Source: Apostichopus leukothele
Lineage: Eukaryota; Echinodermata; Holothuroidea; Aspidochirotida; Stichopodidae
Length of the DNA stretch: 48,987 nt
Reading direction: 5' to 3'
Assembly: GCA_010014835.2 (NCBI GenBank)
Contig: JAAAKB020000001.1
Span: 1,125,988 to 1,174,974 of the forward strand
Below the pieces are notes generated by a model, which worked only from the letters and a program-made list of their open reading frames with translations, was not told where the DNA came from and ran no database searches. The translations under genes and the position numbers were made by a program. Positions 13,001 through 22,635 of this stretch are shown piece after piece. Position 1 is the stretch's first letter, and each line of letters opens with the position of its first letter.

Positions 13001-13941
13001 ATGTTATTTGTTTTGGTAGCCACTTTTTCAAATAAGTTTGGTGCTGGAGACATATTGCTCTAGGGGGAGAGATTTAGACATTCCACCGAGTACTGTATGA
13101 GCACTAAATCATCTTATTGTGCCCGTGGAAGTCATCCTGCAGTATTCAAAGTAAAAGTGACCATATTGGCTGGCAGTAAATATAACAGAGACAAAACTCC
13201 GGTTAAGTAGGATATTCACATGTATATGGAACACAAACTTTTGACTTGGATAGTGGATGTAATGGAAGCTCATTTAAAATTTCTATTTAACGAAGTTATT
13301 TTGGGAAACTCATTTCTCTTCTAATCATTTGTAGTACGTGGTTGTTCATAGTGCAGCCAGCATGAAGTTAGCAGAGGAAGGAACAGACCATAATGTGCAG
13401 AACTAAATTGTTACCAAATGTTTATGGAACAGCCAAGAAGCATCTACTGTAGAGGATATCTCTAATTTATATTCAGCAAATTTATGGCAAACATTTTCTG
13501 GAAAATACTGTAACTCTGATCTCAGTTTGAATCCTTGCTGATTAAAACGAAAGATCTGAAATATGTGAAAAGGTGTGATTTAGTTTGCACTGAAATTGCA
13601 GCAATCTGGTTAATGTTCTGTCTCCTATATGCTTTCTTATTATAGAAGAGCTGATGGCAATGGGCCAGGACCCTATGAAGACTGGTGGAGATTTGGATTT
13701 AAATTTCTCAGCTATGAAGCTACATGGTGGCGGTGGGGATATGCCTGGCAACATGTCGATGAATATGATGTCAAATATGAGAAACAAAGGTATGGCTAAT
13801 CTGGGTGCTGTAGGAGGTCCTGGCTTCCCCGGACAGGGTCCTCAGAACCAAAGGATCCCACCACCAAAGTTTCAGGGACAGATGAATGCTGGTAACAATC
13901 AACCTATGCGTGGCAATTTCAACCCAATGCAACAACAACAG

Positions 13942-13982
<41 letters not shown>

Positions 13983-16292
13983 ACTCATGCAAGCTGTGGC
14001 TGGACTCAACCAAAACTTGACATCCCCTCAACAGCTTCTACATGCTCTACAGCAGAACCCACAACTCCTAGCACAACTACAAAGTATGCAAGGAGGTAAC
14101 ACTGGTGGGAAGGCTGGATACATGAACCGTCAACAGGAGATGTATGGTAGGTTCATGCCCCAGAACCAGATGGGTCAGTCCCGTCCTAGGGCACCCTTTT
14201 CAAACAACCGTACAGTGATGACTGGTGACTCAGACTTGGGCAACTCCAGTTTCTTGGGAGGTACTGGATTTGGGCAGGATATGGGAAGTCACCAACCTCA
14301 GCAGTCCAGGATGGAACAATTCTTCAACAAGCAACAGAGGCAGCAACAACAACAGCAGAACAGGCCATTCACTCGCCACCCAGGAAATCTTCCTAAACCA
14401 ATGCGACCTGAAGATAACTCACGCAGTACATCACCAGCTGCTTCTGATAGCCAACCTAACAGTGCAGACTCTGCATTTTCTGATTCTTCAGCTTGGCCAT
14501 TCACCCAGTCGAACATGGACGACCATGGTGATGGAGTCCCCGAGTTCAAGCCAGGTGTACCATGGAAGCCACGAAACTTTGATGTTGCCAATGACCCAGA
14601 TGCGACCCCAGGCAGTGTAGGGCCCTTGTCCAGCACCCTCCCTGTCGGTAAAACCCCTGGGAAGGAACGTGAAAAGCATGATGACCTGACTGGTATCCTG
14701 ACCCGTCCAATGAAACCAAGTCCTCAGGTATGGGGAAGCCATGGAAACCGACGCTCCCAGTCAACTTCTGGAGGAGGATGGAACTACCAAGATGGTGGCG
14801 GTGGCGGTGGTGGCGGTGGCTTCACTCGTCAGCAGTCTGTGCCAGGTTTTGTGTCACGACCTAATCGTCCTGGTCCTCCTCCTGGACTTGAGCCCAATCC
14901 TCGCAATAACAATTGGAATAGCAGACCAGGTGGTGGAAGCTGGGATTCTGGTTCTGGTGAGTTTTGCTAGAGTTGGTTCAAAATTTGGGTGTAATTCAGT
15001 GTGATGTATTTTGGCTTCTTCAGGTTACAATGTATGCCTTCTCTGTAATATATACATAAATGAATTATATCTGGCCAAATTCACAAATGATGTTGGTTGC
15101 TTGGGTTGAAATCCTGGCAATTGTTAGAGTAAATCTTGGATGAAATGCATACTTCATCCCTCCTGAAGTCAATAATGGTCAAAGTTTGTAAATCTTATGT
15201 GTAGTGTTACTATTAAACTTTGTAATGAAACCTAGGAAGAAATCACTAAGCAACAGTGGCTTGCTGATTCATTGCTAGTGTTGTTTATATATTTAGATTG
15301 TATGGAGACTATATATTTTAATTCACAGGTTCCTGGAGTGGAAATGATGGGATGACTGGTGTAGGTTCCAATTGGCTCATTATAAAGAACGTTGCCAATG
15401 TAAGTAAAAGGGATTTTCACATTGATCTTCATGGTTCTGGTAAACACAAGGGGTGGTACTAAGCCATTATATGCTAATGTCTTTTCTACATGAAATCAGG
15501 CTTATTTCATCCCACGATGTCATCTTTTAACATTTTTGCTAAGAAATTTGTGGCTCCATTTGATGACAGTTTGTATAAGACTTGCAGCCTAAGTGTTGAC
15601 CGTAGCTGGTCAAACAACAGAATCAACAAGTAACATGAAGCATAGGCCTGTCCCCCCCCCCCCCCACAGTTTCCTGCATATCAACTTGGTGGGAATATGA
15701 TTGTTCATTAAAAAGAGGTTAGAACTAGTGTTATAGAATATGTACATATTTTAGAATTTGAGTAAGTATACGATTGAAATTTATTATATCGGTATATTTG
15801 GTTCCATTGCAGGTTGATTCAAGTTACTTGCATCTCTTGTGTCAGCGAAATGGTGTAGTAGAACAGTTCAATCTGAATCAAGCACAAGGCATTGCCTTGG
15901 TTGCCTACAAGAATAGAGAAGATGCTGTGAAGGCTTGTCAGAATCTGAATTCTCCTGCATTTGGTTTGAATGCAAGCTTTGTGAACCCGAATGAGATTGG
16001 TGCTCTGATCGGTGGAGGTGGAGGTGGAGGTACCAACAGCCAGTGGTCCACTGGTCAGAACAAACTTGGATGGGATGATGGTGGTGGCATGTCCAACCCA
16101 TCTCAATGGAACGGTGGTCTCGGTGGAGGACTGACTGGTATGCAGGGAAGTTTATGGTCCCCTAGTGCTGGTGGACCCATGGGGGCCAGCATGGGCTCAG
16201 GCATGGGTTCAGGCATGGGTACCGGCATGGGTACCAACATGGGTTCCAGCATAGGTACCTGGGGTCTCCTGCCTGAAGATCTTCTGAATTAG
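7000..16292 (+). CDS. TNRC6: TNRC6/GW182 (gawky) miRNA-silencing scaffold
   Basis: Coding exons: 7000-7030, 8196-8279, 8610-9371, 10270-12027, 12481-12563, 12831-12966, 13646-14956, 15329-15399 and 15813-16292. Phases agree throughout and give 1571 codons plus TAG. GW182 proteins bind Argonaute through Gly-Trp motifs in cytoplasmic P bodies and recruit CCR4-NOT and PAN2-PAN3 to deadenylate and repress miRNA targets. Visible in order: more than twenty GW/WG motifs (residues 1-900); an Ago-hook-like motif PTGWGQLSPSDP then MDDGTYVWGD (about 688-715), matching the vertebrate PTGWEEPSP...IDDGTSAWGD; a UBA domain (about 915-958); a Q-rich region; a P-GL motif PEFKPGVPWKP...DATPGSV (about 1250); PGPPPGL; an RRM (about 1404-1477); and a Trp-containing tail ending LLPEDLLN, like TNRC6C LLPGDLLSGESL. 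The length is close to vertebrate TNRC6 (about 1700-1960). I cannot identify a clear PAM2 motif. One copy is expected outside vertebrates, so TNRC6 without a paralogue letter is the safest name. Confidence 0.93.
7031..8195 (+). other. TNRC6 intron 1 with dispersed and foldback repeats
   Basis: A piece at about 7290-7500 (TTGGTTGGTAGATGCACCA, ACTTCATACTTGGTATGG) shares phrases with the AGGTCA-type dispersed repeat. An imperfect inverted repeat at about 7655-7740 pairs ACACAATT with AATTGTGT. A second at 7783-7823 pairs CAGTCAGGGAAAAC with GTTTTCCCGACTG with one bulged base. Both could be parts of a decayed MITE. No coding sequence is apparent. Confidence 0.5.
8196..8279 (+). CDS. TNRC6: TNRC6 coding exon 2
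   Basis: Bounded by the acceptor TTTGTTACAG and the donor GTAAGT. It reads AINMNQWKTNEMSQGPWHNG and then AGRWNMDS, the first Trp motifs of the N-terminal Argonaute-binding region. At 84 nt and phase 1-1, it could be skipped without a frame change. Confidence 0.8.
8610..9371 (+). CDS. TNRC6: TNRC6 coding exon 3, GW-repeat region
   Basis: Acceptor TTTACAG, donor GTAAGT, 762 nt, phase 1-1. It encodes a Ser/Gly/Asn-rich disordered stretch with Trp motifs SDWGGK, SSGWPA, SIWGSGSPGWGG and NPWGQG, spaced as in Argonaute-binding GW182 segments. Most of the sequence between the Trp motifs has no fixed structure, and its order is not conserved with vertebrates. Confidence 0.88.
9540..9960 (+). repeat. 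Dispersed AGGTCA-rich repeat, copy 2 (TNRC6 intron 3)
   Basis: Contains GAGGTCA several times, GTAAGCTTGGATGA (9779-9792), ACTTGGTGTGCTGATTCACC and TTGAGTACAAGA. These phrases recur at 3115-3335, in part at 7290-7500, and weakly at 15115-15215. It fills much of the intron between 9372 and 10269. It is probably a long-diverged interspersed element. Boundaries are approximate. Confidence 0.6.
10270..12027 (+). CDS. TNRC6: TNRC6 coding exon 4, main GW region with Ago hook
   Basis: Bounded by TTTCAG and GTAAGT, 1758 nt, phase 1-1. This is the densest GW/WG region (for example SGWGS, PTGWGD, SRWGS, IGWGE, SPWGN, KAWGN). Two glutamine-rich tracts lie at about 10628-10730 (mixed with His and Pro) and 11738-11780, written mainly in CAA with some CAG. 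The Ago-hook-like block at about 11450-11540 is the part most alike to vertebrate TNRC6. After it comes a basic stretch LRMKQRKQKAAAQA that could serve as a nuclear import signal, although none is proven here. Confidence 0.92.
12481..12966 (+). CDS. TNRC6: TNRC6 exons 5-6, acidic W motif and UBA domain
   Basis: Exon 5 (12481-12563) encodes MGHWGDDEWDRGSQNSD, matching the acidic Trp block before the UBA of vertebrate TNRC6 (QWEDEEGDVW). Exon 6 (12831-12966) encodes most of the UBA: PSQIALKLRALTDKGFPKEE then HNMNYQSAL, matching the vertebrate LTDMGFPREPAEEALKSNNMNLDQAMSAL. The UBA ends in exon 7 (EELMAMG). In the Met-Gly-Phe loop the usual Met is replaced by Lys (DKGF). The GW182 UBA is conserved, but its ligand is not established. 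Confidence 0.9.
12967..13645 (+). other. TNRC6 intron 6, nothing recognised
   Basis: This is a 679-bp intron between the UBA exon and the Q-rich exon. I see no repeats, open frame or structured element that I can name. The donor is GTAGGT, slightly off consensus. Using it is required for the frame, because the GTGAAC four bases downstream would shift the phase. Confidence 0.6.
13646..14956 (+). CDS. TNRC6: TNRC6 exon 7, Q-rich region and P-GL motif
   Basis: Acceptor TTATTATAG, donor GTGAGT, 1311 nt, phase 1-1. It holds a Met/Gly/Asn-rich stretch, a polyglutamine tract of about twenty codons (13928-13985, mixed CAG and CAA), a Leu/Gln helix-like segment (QQLLHALQQNPQLLAQLQSM), a second short Q tract near 14336, the P-GL motif at about 14535-14610, a polyglycine run near 14793-14820, and PGPPPGLEPNP. 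The region corresponds to the Q-rich and middle (M1-M2) parts of the silencing domain that bind PAN3 and NOT1. Confidence 0.9.
15329..16292 (+). CDS. TNRC6: TNRC6 exons 8-9, RRM and C-terminal silencing tail
   Basis: Exon 8 (15329-15399) carries the RRM beta-1 strand NWLIIKNVAN. Exon 9 (15813-16292) carries the rest: YLHLLCQRNGVVEQFNLNQA, GIALVAYKNREDAVKACQNL and FVNPNEIGAL. This lines up with vertebrate [20 protein letters not shown] and following. The GW182 RRM is known to lack the usual aromatic RNA-binding residues, and here too RNP1 lacks them (GIALVAYK). The tail has Trp motifs (SQWSTG, LGWDDG, SQWNGG, SLWSPS), a run of GMGSGMG(T) repeats (about 16190-16258) and the terminus LLPEDLLN. 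The stop is TAG at 16290-16292. Confidence 0.92.
15652..15665 (+). repeat. C14 homopolymer in the TNRC6 RRM intron
   Basis: A run of fourteen C followed by ACAG lies about 150 bp upstream of the last-exon acceptor at 15811-15812. It is an assembly and length-polymorphism risk. The CCCACAG at its end could look like a cryptic acceptor. Confidence 0.8.
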
Positions 16293-16524
16293 TTTCAGTA
16301 CTGAAAATACAGGTAGTGTGATCTTGTACACAAGTTTCTTCAGTAGAATTAGCAATCATTTTAGATTGTGCTTCACCTCACACACAGGTTTGCAATTTGT
16401 TGGCATTATGCTGCCATGTACATGTCAGAATTCCACAAGATTGTTTTTATTTCATTTACTTACTTCAAATTCCTCTTTTTCATTTTTTGTTATAAATATT
16501 GTTTTCCTTGTGTACTTTGAAATG

Positions 16525-16532
16525 TGTACATA
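16525..16532 (+). promoter_or_regulatory. Pumilio-type site (TGTACATA)
   Basis: Exact match to UGUANAUA, 233 bases after the TNRC6 stop, with a second match (TGTATATA) at 16585-16592 and a third at 19509-19516. PUF proteins bind such sites in 3'UTRs. Eight-base matches also occur by chance in AT-rich DNA, so the close pair near the stop codon is the only argument for function. Confidence 0.35.
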
Positions 16533-17696
16533 ACTGTGTTTTGATTTAATTTAGCCAGCAATTGTTGGATTCTTGCAGTATCTTTGTATATATTGGCATT
16601 ACTTGCACTGCCTCTCAATGCCCCAATGGGGGTTTTCCATTTGCAATTGAAGGAACACAGTAATAACCATCCAAATTATAATGGATTCCAATTGTTGTAA
16701 GAGGGGGAGAGTAAAGGAACTTTAGAGGTTATATTTTCGTAGCCTGACAATTTATTGGAGGGAATCTTTGAGAGATAATAGACTTTCTTGATGACTGGTG
16801 CAAACAAAGGACTTAGATTCGTCGGTGCTTCTTGGAGAACGTTACAGATTATCTTCAATTTGGATGCATCAAGCAAACACCTGGAGCAGTGAATATGCAA
16901 GGTTTGGTTCTGGATATAAGTGTGCAATTTATGAACATGGTGAGCAAACAGCAGATTGAACATGTAGGCAGAGGCAAAATCATTTTTGTGCTGTATTTGA
17001 AGAGATTGAGTCTGATGTCCAACTTCATGGATGAATTTTATAGTGGCACCTTAGAAGTCATCCGTTTGCAAAACGTTTTAAAAGATATTTTTTCCTCGCT
17101 CCGAGACGTATGTACATTGTTCCAAAGCCATGGAAAAGATCTGGTGCCACATCGAAGCTTTAGGAATTGAATTTGATATACTACACTATGAAGAATTCTG
17201 CCGGCAAACCATCTTCAGAGGTGTTTTCTTTTTGAGAAACTTTTTTTCTTACTTTATCGAAAATCTTGTCTTTGTATTCCATTTGACTTTTTTCGCGTCA
17301 AAGTTGGTGCCATGGATATAACATGTAAGGCGCACAATAAGTTGATGTTATTAACTTTTTTCAATGTCTTCACAACTTCTGATTCTGCTTTCCCTCCCAC
17401 TGAAGTGCAATTTGTTGGCAGTAAGCGGCTTTTTTTCACTTGAGAGACAGTTGACAGCTTTTGTGTCATTTTATTGTTTGTCTTTGAGGATATGTGACAT
17501 GTAACCACGGGTCAGCATTTGAAAGTTGAATGGCAAGTTCAGCACGGATGAAATGCCCACTGAATAGAGCTTACCTTTATGGCTGACCACGACAAGTTCA
17601 AAGCAGCATCAAGGAACCCGTCTGAAATAACGGCAGTTCACAGGATCAGACCAGCTGTGTGATTCATGTCTTTCACTGACCCAAATAATATTGTAC

Positions 17697-17702
17697 AATA
17701 AA
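17697..17702 (+). terminator. Candidate poly(A) signal AATAAA (proximal)
   Basis: AATAAA is followed within about 40 bases by a T-rich stretch (TCTATTTTTCTTTCTGAG), a plausible downstream element. This is the first canonical hexamer after the TNRC6 stop and would give a 3'UTR of about 1.4 kb. Later hexamers at 19795-19800 and 22493-22498 could serve longer forms. Confidence 0.4.
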
Positions 17703-18369
17703 AACATTTTATGTATTTTCAGAAATTTTTGCACTCTATTTTTCTTTCTGAGAAAGAGATGAGAAAATGTTAAAAAAAAATAAATAAAAAAAATGAAAGA
17801 AGGGAAAGAATCAACTTGGTCCCCCCTTAAAGGGAACTGATTGTACTTGTTTGTTTAAGAGACGTCCCATGTACTACGCTGCAAAGAAGAAACTCAGAAC
17901 AGTATTTTACAGTGCCTAACTATCCTTGTCTCCCATTCGAGAGCATCGAGATTGGAAAGGTTGATAAAAGTGTTCAGATGATTGAATGTATGAATAATAT
18001 GCAAAAGTTATTAACAGGATTTAAAAGGAGGACTTCTGCGATATGTAATCAGGACCATAATTAATTTTATTTTATTGAAATCTGTGCATCTTGTACTTTG
18101 TTTTCCTCGCATTTTACGTATATGTAAGTTTTTCCTAAGACCATTGTTGACTGGTAGTACTTTTAGAATTTCTGACGGTAGAACTGGTGGGATGTATTCA
18201 TGTAGTAGCTGTGAAAGATTGAAGCATGTTTATAATTCCATTGAAGCAGCAGCTGAGCCACAGTTACTTCACAACTATTAAACAGAATATTCCCAAATCT
18301 GACTCGCTCTTAACTTGGAAGGTCCCTTTGACTGTTCTGGGTTTTATACGCTCCATTATTTGTTGTAAT

Positions 18370-18417
18370 GCAGAATGTTATTGGAAAGCTTTTGCAGAAT
18401 GTTATTGGAAAGCTTTT
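18370..18417 (+). repeat. Perfect 24-bp tandem duplication
   Basis: GCAGAATGTTATTGGAAAGC plus TTTT occurs twice head to tail with no mismatch, so it is a recent duplication. Confidence 0.85.
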
Positions 18418-21400
18418 GGCCAGAAGGCCACTTGGTTCGACGACCATTTGACCATCTAGTTTGACTGCCACTATTTCATCTTCATTTCTTATGAGTACTT
18501 AAAGGAACTTCTGTCAGATTTATATTTCTTTTCTTAAAAGAGAATGTTAGCTCGATAAGTATCTGTGAACACAATTTATTTGCTGTTGTCAACACAAAAA
18601 AAGAAACAAAAGGTGTAGAGAAGCCGAATAAGTTTGCAATTATGCAAGAATTTCATTTTGCAAGTATTTTGTAGTTACGAGGCTGAGGAGTTTACAGGAA
18701 GGTGTTTTTGTTGTTATAGCTTTCCTGTATTAAAAGCTTGGAGCCCTGGAGACAACAGTAACGTTTGATTATTTATAGGAGTTGCTCCACCTCTCTCCAC
18801 ATATGTCATATTCTATAGATGTGCTTCACTGTTATGAAAATCGAGATGCAAATATACCGAATGTTAAAGAGATTTATGGCAGATATCTTGCAGAATAGTG
18901 ATCAAGAATGGTGGGGGGTTTTTGGGTTGATATGATTTTCAAAATGTACCAGTTCAATATTTGCCATGTAGGCCTTGTTTTCACATTCGTTCTATAATAA
19001 GCCTTGTTAGTGTGCAACTCATTCAGGCTTCAATCCTTTTCTAGTTCTTAACTTATCGAGTAGAGATTTTTAATTACCGAGCTCCAAAAGCTGTTTCTTT
19101 CTTCTGTGCAACTTTCTTTAGTGCTTAAAAAAAATGCCAAGGAAGAGATTTTATAATGAATCAAATATTTGGTGGCTGGAAAACCCTGGAGTTTGTCGAT
19201 CCGAAAGGGCAATATCGTGCGACTTTGAAAGTGTTAATAGATTTGCCTGGTTCACAACTTCCAGCTGAAATAAATGTCCATATATGCTTTCATAGCTCAC
19301 AGTGAATTTGCTGTGATTTCTTCCAGATTTATCCTTCGGATGTAAACCACTGCTGATGTGAAAACATCTTTGAATTATGTTGTATACTACATTAAAAGAG
19401 TTATGAAAATGACCATGCATCTGTAAAAGAGATTCTATCTGAAATACAAAGGTATACTAGCGGTGCAGAGATGGCAATGCCATGCCCCTGTGAATGGAGC
19501 AATTGTTCTGTATATACTTAGATTGCAAAGAGATAGTGGTGATCAATCCTATATTGTGCAAGTTTCCATGGTCAATGTTTAAGAGCAGTAACATCCTTAC
19601 ATATTAAATGGTAGGGAAAAAATGGTTACATTTATTTTTGTTTTGTATTACAAATTTTCTTTATATACATAGAACCACCTCACCTGCCTGAAAGGAGTAA
19701 AATGTTTGCAGGACATTGGGTATGAACGTATCCAGGAAAGAAAAGTTGTCAATATACAACTCCAACCAAAAAACAAAATTCAGTTCTATTTGTCAATAAA
19801 AGATTTGTTATGAGCAGATACATATTGTAATATGGTTATTGCTATCCTGGAAATCAAGACATAGAATGTTATGTACCACGTATTTAGGTTGAGCTGTATA
19901 AGAATGATATTTGATGATGCATTACCGTCATTAACTTGTGTTGGATAGAAGAGAGGTTTAGATAGAAATGTAAGGATTTATTCCTAAGCCTGCCCCACAT
20001 GGTTTCAACAGATTGGTGTAACTTGTGAGGTGCCTGCTATGTTTGTGCAAAAGTCGTTGTGAATTATTACCAATGAAGATGATTCAATTGAATTAGTAGA
20101 TGAATTAAGAGTAATTATGGAACACTAGTCAATTTGACTCATTTTAAAGTCTCTTCTTGGTCAAGTCATAATGAATAAATTAAAGTTTGTTTTTGAGAGG
20201 TATTGGGAGGAGGAGGTTAGGAGGCGAGTGCAATCATGAAAAGTGTGAGTTGTCATAAATTAACGTAGCTGACAGCAAGAAGTGGTCAAGTTCCCCCCTA
20301 CATGTCAGTTTATTACCTATATGTAGAAGTAGTATCATCATTTGCAATTAACCTTGCGTTTATCGCTTTACGTAAGATTACCAAGAACTCAGGAGGCTTG
20401 TGTCGTGTGTATTAAGTATTTGATAGTTGGAGCTTTATTATACATGTCTGGAATCAGGGAATTCATACAAAGGTCATCGTTTTTACTCCAAATTGTAATT
20501 CCACTTTTGTCTTGTCAATACAGGGTTCCAGCTGGTACCACAATACAGCTGCTTATTTGAGACTGGAGTGTTGTAACCTTTCTTAGATCAGGATGCCTTT
20601 TCTTTGCCAATTTTTTCTTTTCAAAAGTCAAAAAAATTGAATATTGTGGGGGAGGAAAGGAGGAAGAATTTAATAGGAGGAATCACTTGCAAGTATCAAG
20701 TCTTCATAATACCACCTCAACTCTGTCCAAACGGAGGGTGCTTTCACATAATTATTTAATTGGTCTTCATCAATGTCCACCTTTTTCATGAAAAGTCTTA
20801 AGATTTTTACAAACTTTTGTTTTTCAAGCTAGCTGTTGTACAAGTAACATAAGTGTAATGCCAGTGTCACTATCATTAAACCAAAGGGCATGTTTATTTG
20901 CCAACTTAGCCATTGTTTAAGATTATATGAATCTAGAAAGCCAAAAAAAGAAAAAAAAATCTTTAAAAAATTAAAGAAGAAAAAAAATAAAAAAATTAAT
21001 AAAACAAAAAATTAAAAAGTTTGAAAAATTAAAAAGTTTAAATTTCAGAATTTATATTATATATTATATCATCACAACAAACATTCACTGAAATTATTCT
21101 TATTATTGCCTTTGAAGAGGATCTTAGATTGTGTAAACACTATTTGATGATTCTTTAATATGATTGGTAAACAATGTGGTGCAAAACAAAACAAGAAAAC
21201 AAAAAAAAAATACAATAAAATATGCTGGAGCGAGTGTACATGTAGATTACTAGGACCAGAGAATGTGTGCCCTTCTTTTTACACTGGCTGAAGAGAGCAG
21301 TCAGTAACAGCATATTTGTCAAATGCAGTACTTTGTGTTTTTCACGTTTATTTCTTCTTTTTTGTTATCATGAATACTTAATAGATAAAAAAAAATGAAA

Positions 21401-22604
21401 AAAAAAATTAACGAAAGAAAGGTATATACTGTTAAACATCACGCATTCCGAAAAAAAAAATCATGCAACTCCTGCATGGGGTAATATTGTTGTTATTGTA
21501 CACTGAAAAATTATGCAACTTTAAATGTAAGAATTTATTGCTTATTGGTATTTTTGTTTCCTTTTCTCTCTTTTTTTTTTTACTTTTTTTTTTTTTTACT
21601 TTTAAGAAGTTATAATTTCCCTAAATTGCATATAAATGTTGATTGAGGAAGTGATTTTAAGATATTTTCAAGTGCTGGGTAAATGATGTATTTTATTTCC
21701 ACAGTAGCTGTTGGTCTCAGGGTTATTTGTTATCTTAAGTCATTTGTTCCTTTTTTTTTTCTCTCTTTTCTTTCTCACTTCTTCTCCTTGTCTTTTGAGG
21801 CAGTATATATCCTTGAGTGAAACTCGATTTTCAGTTGATTGAAAAAAAGTACATGAAAATGACAAAATTTATGTAAAACAAAAAGAAAAAAATGGTTAAA
21901 AAAAGAAAAAGAAAAAAAAGAAGAGAGGTAATAATAATTAGCTGTGATGCTGCCATTGTATGTGTTAAAAGGGTAACGCTTCCATATTTAAAAGTAACAA
22001 TGCACCATTGTTTGATGATTGAGATATTTTATTAATCCTCTCTATTTAAGAAAGATTTTATTTGAGGGCATCATCTCTGAGCCAAGGGCAGGAAGTCTCG
22101 TACTGTAAAGTGAATACCACCTGCCTTTGCGATCTTACTGACAATAACTTTTGTCATGGCTTTCATAAAATGATGGACAAAACCAGCAAAATCTGACCAT
22201 GCCTTTCTTAGGTTGTTCAGTTTTGTATTCAAAGTGTCCTTGATAATAACCTTTCTTTTTCTCTTTATCGTTAAAGCTGGAATAAAATTGTAGTTTTGAA
22301 ACGACTTTGTTTGCAAGGAGTCTGGAGTTTGAAAAACAACTAAAAAAAGCAATTCTCAACAATATAATGCCTAGAAAAACAATGAAATAAGCTTGTTTTG
22401 TATTAAAGTAAAACTTGAGCATTTTTATGTCTAAAAGCTGTGATGAATGTGACATCTTTTCCATTGTTAGAGTGAAGGTTTCTTGTAGAGCAAATAAAGA
22501 ATCGTTTATATTGTAACCAACACACCTATCTTCCAGTAAACATCAGTGGTATAGGAGTTTGTATGTTTGCGTGTGTGACTGTTTACCTCCCTAGTTCATC
22601 ATCA

Positions 22605-22635
22605 TTATTATTACTATTATTATTATTATTATTGA
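22605..22635 (+). repeat. (ATT)n microsatellite
   Basis: A run of ATT units interrupted by one ACT, between ATCATCATT and GATAATATC. Confidence 0.85.
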
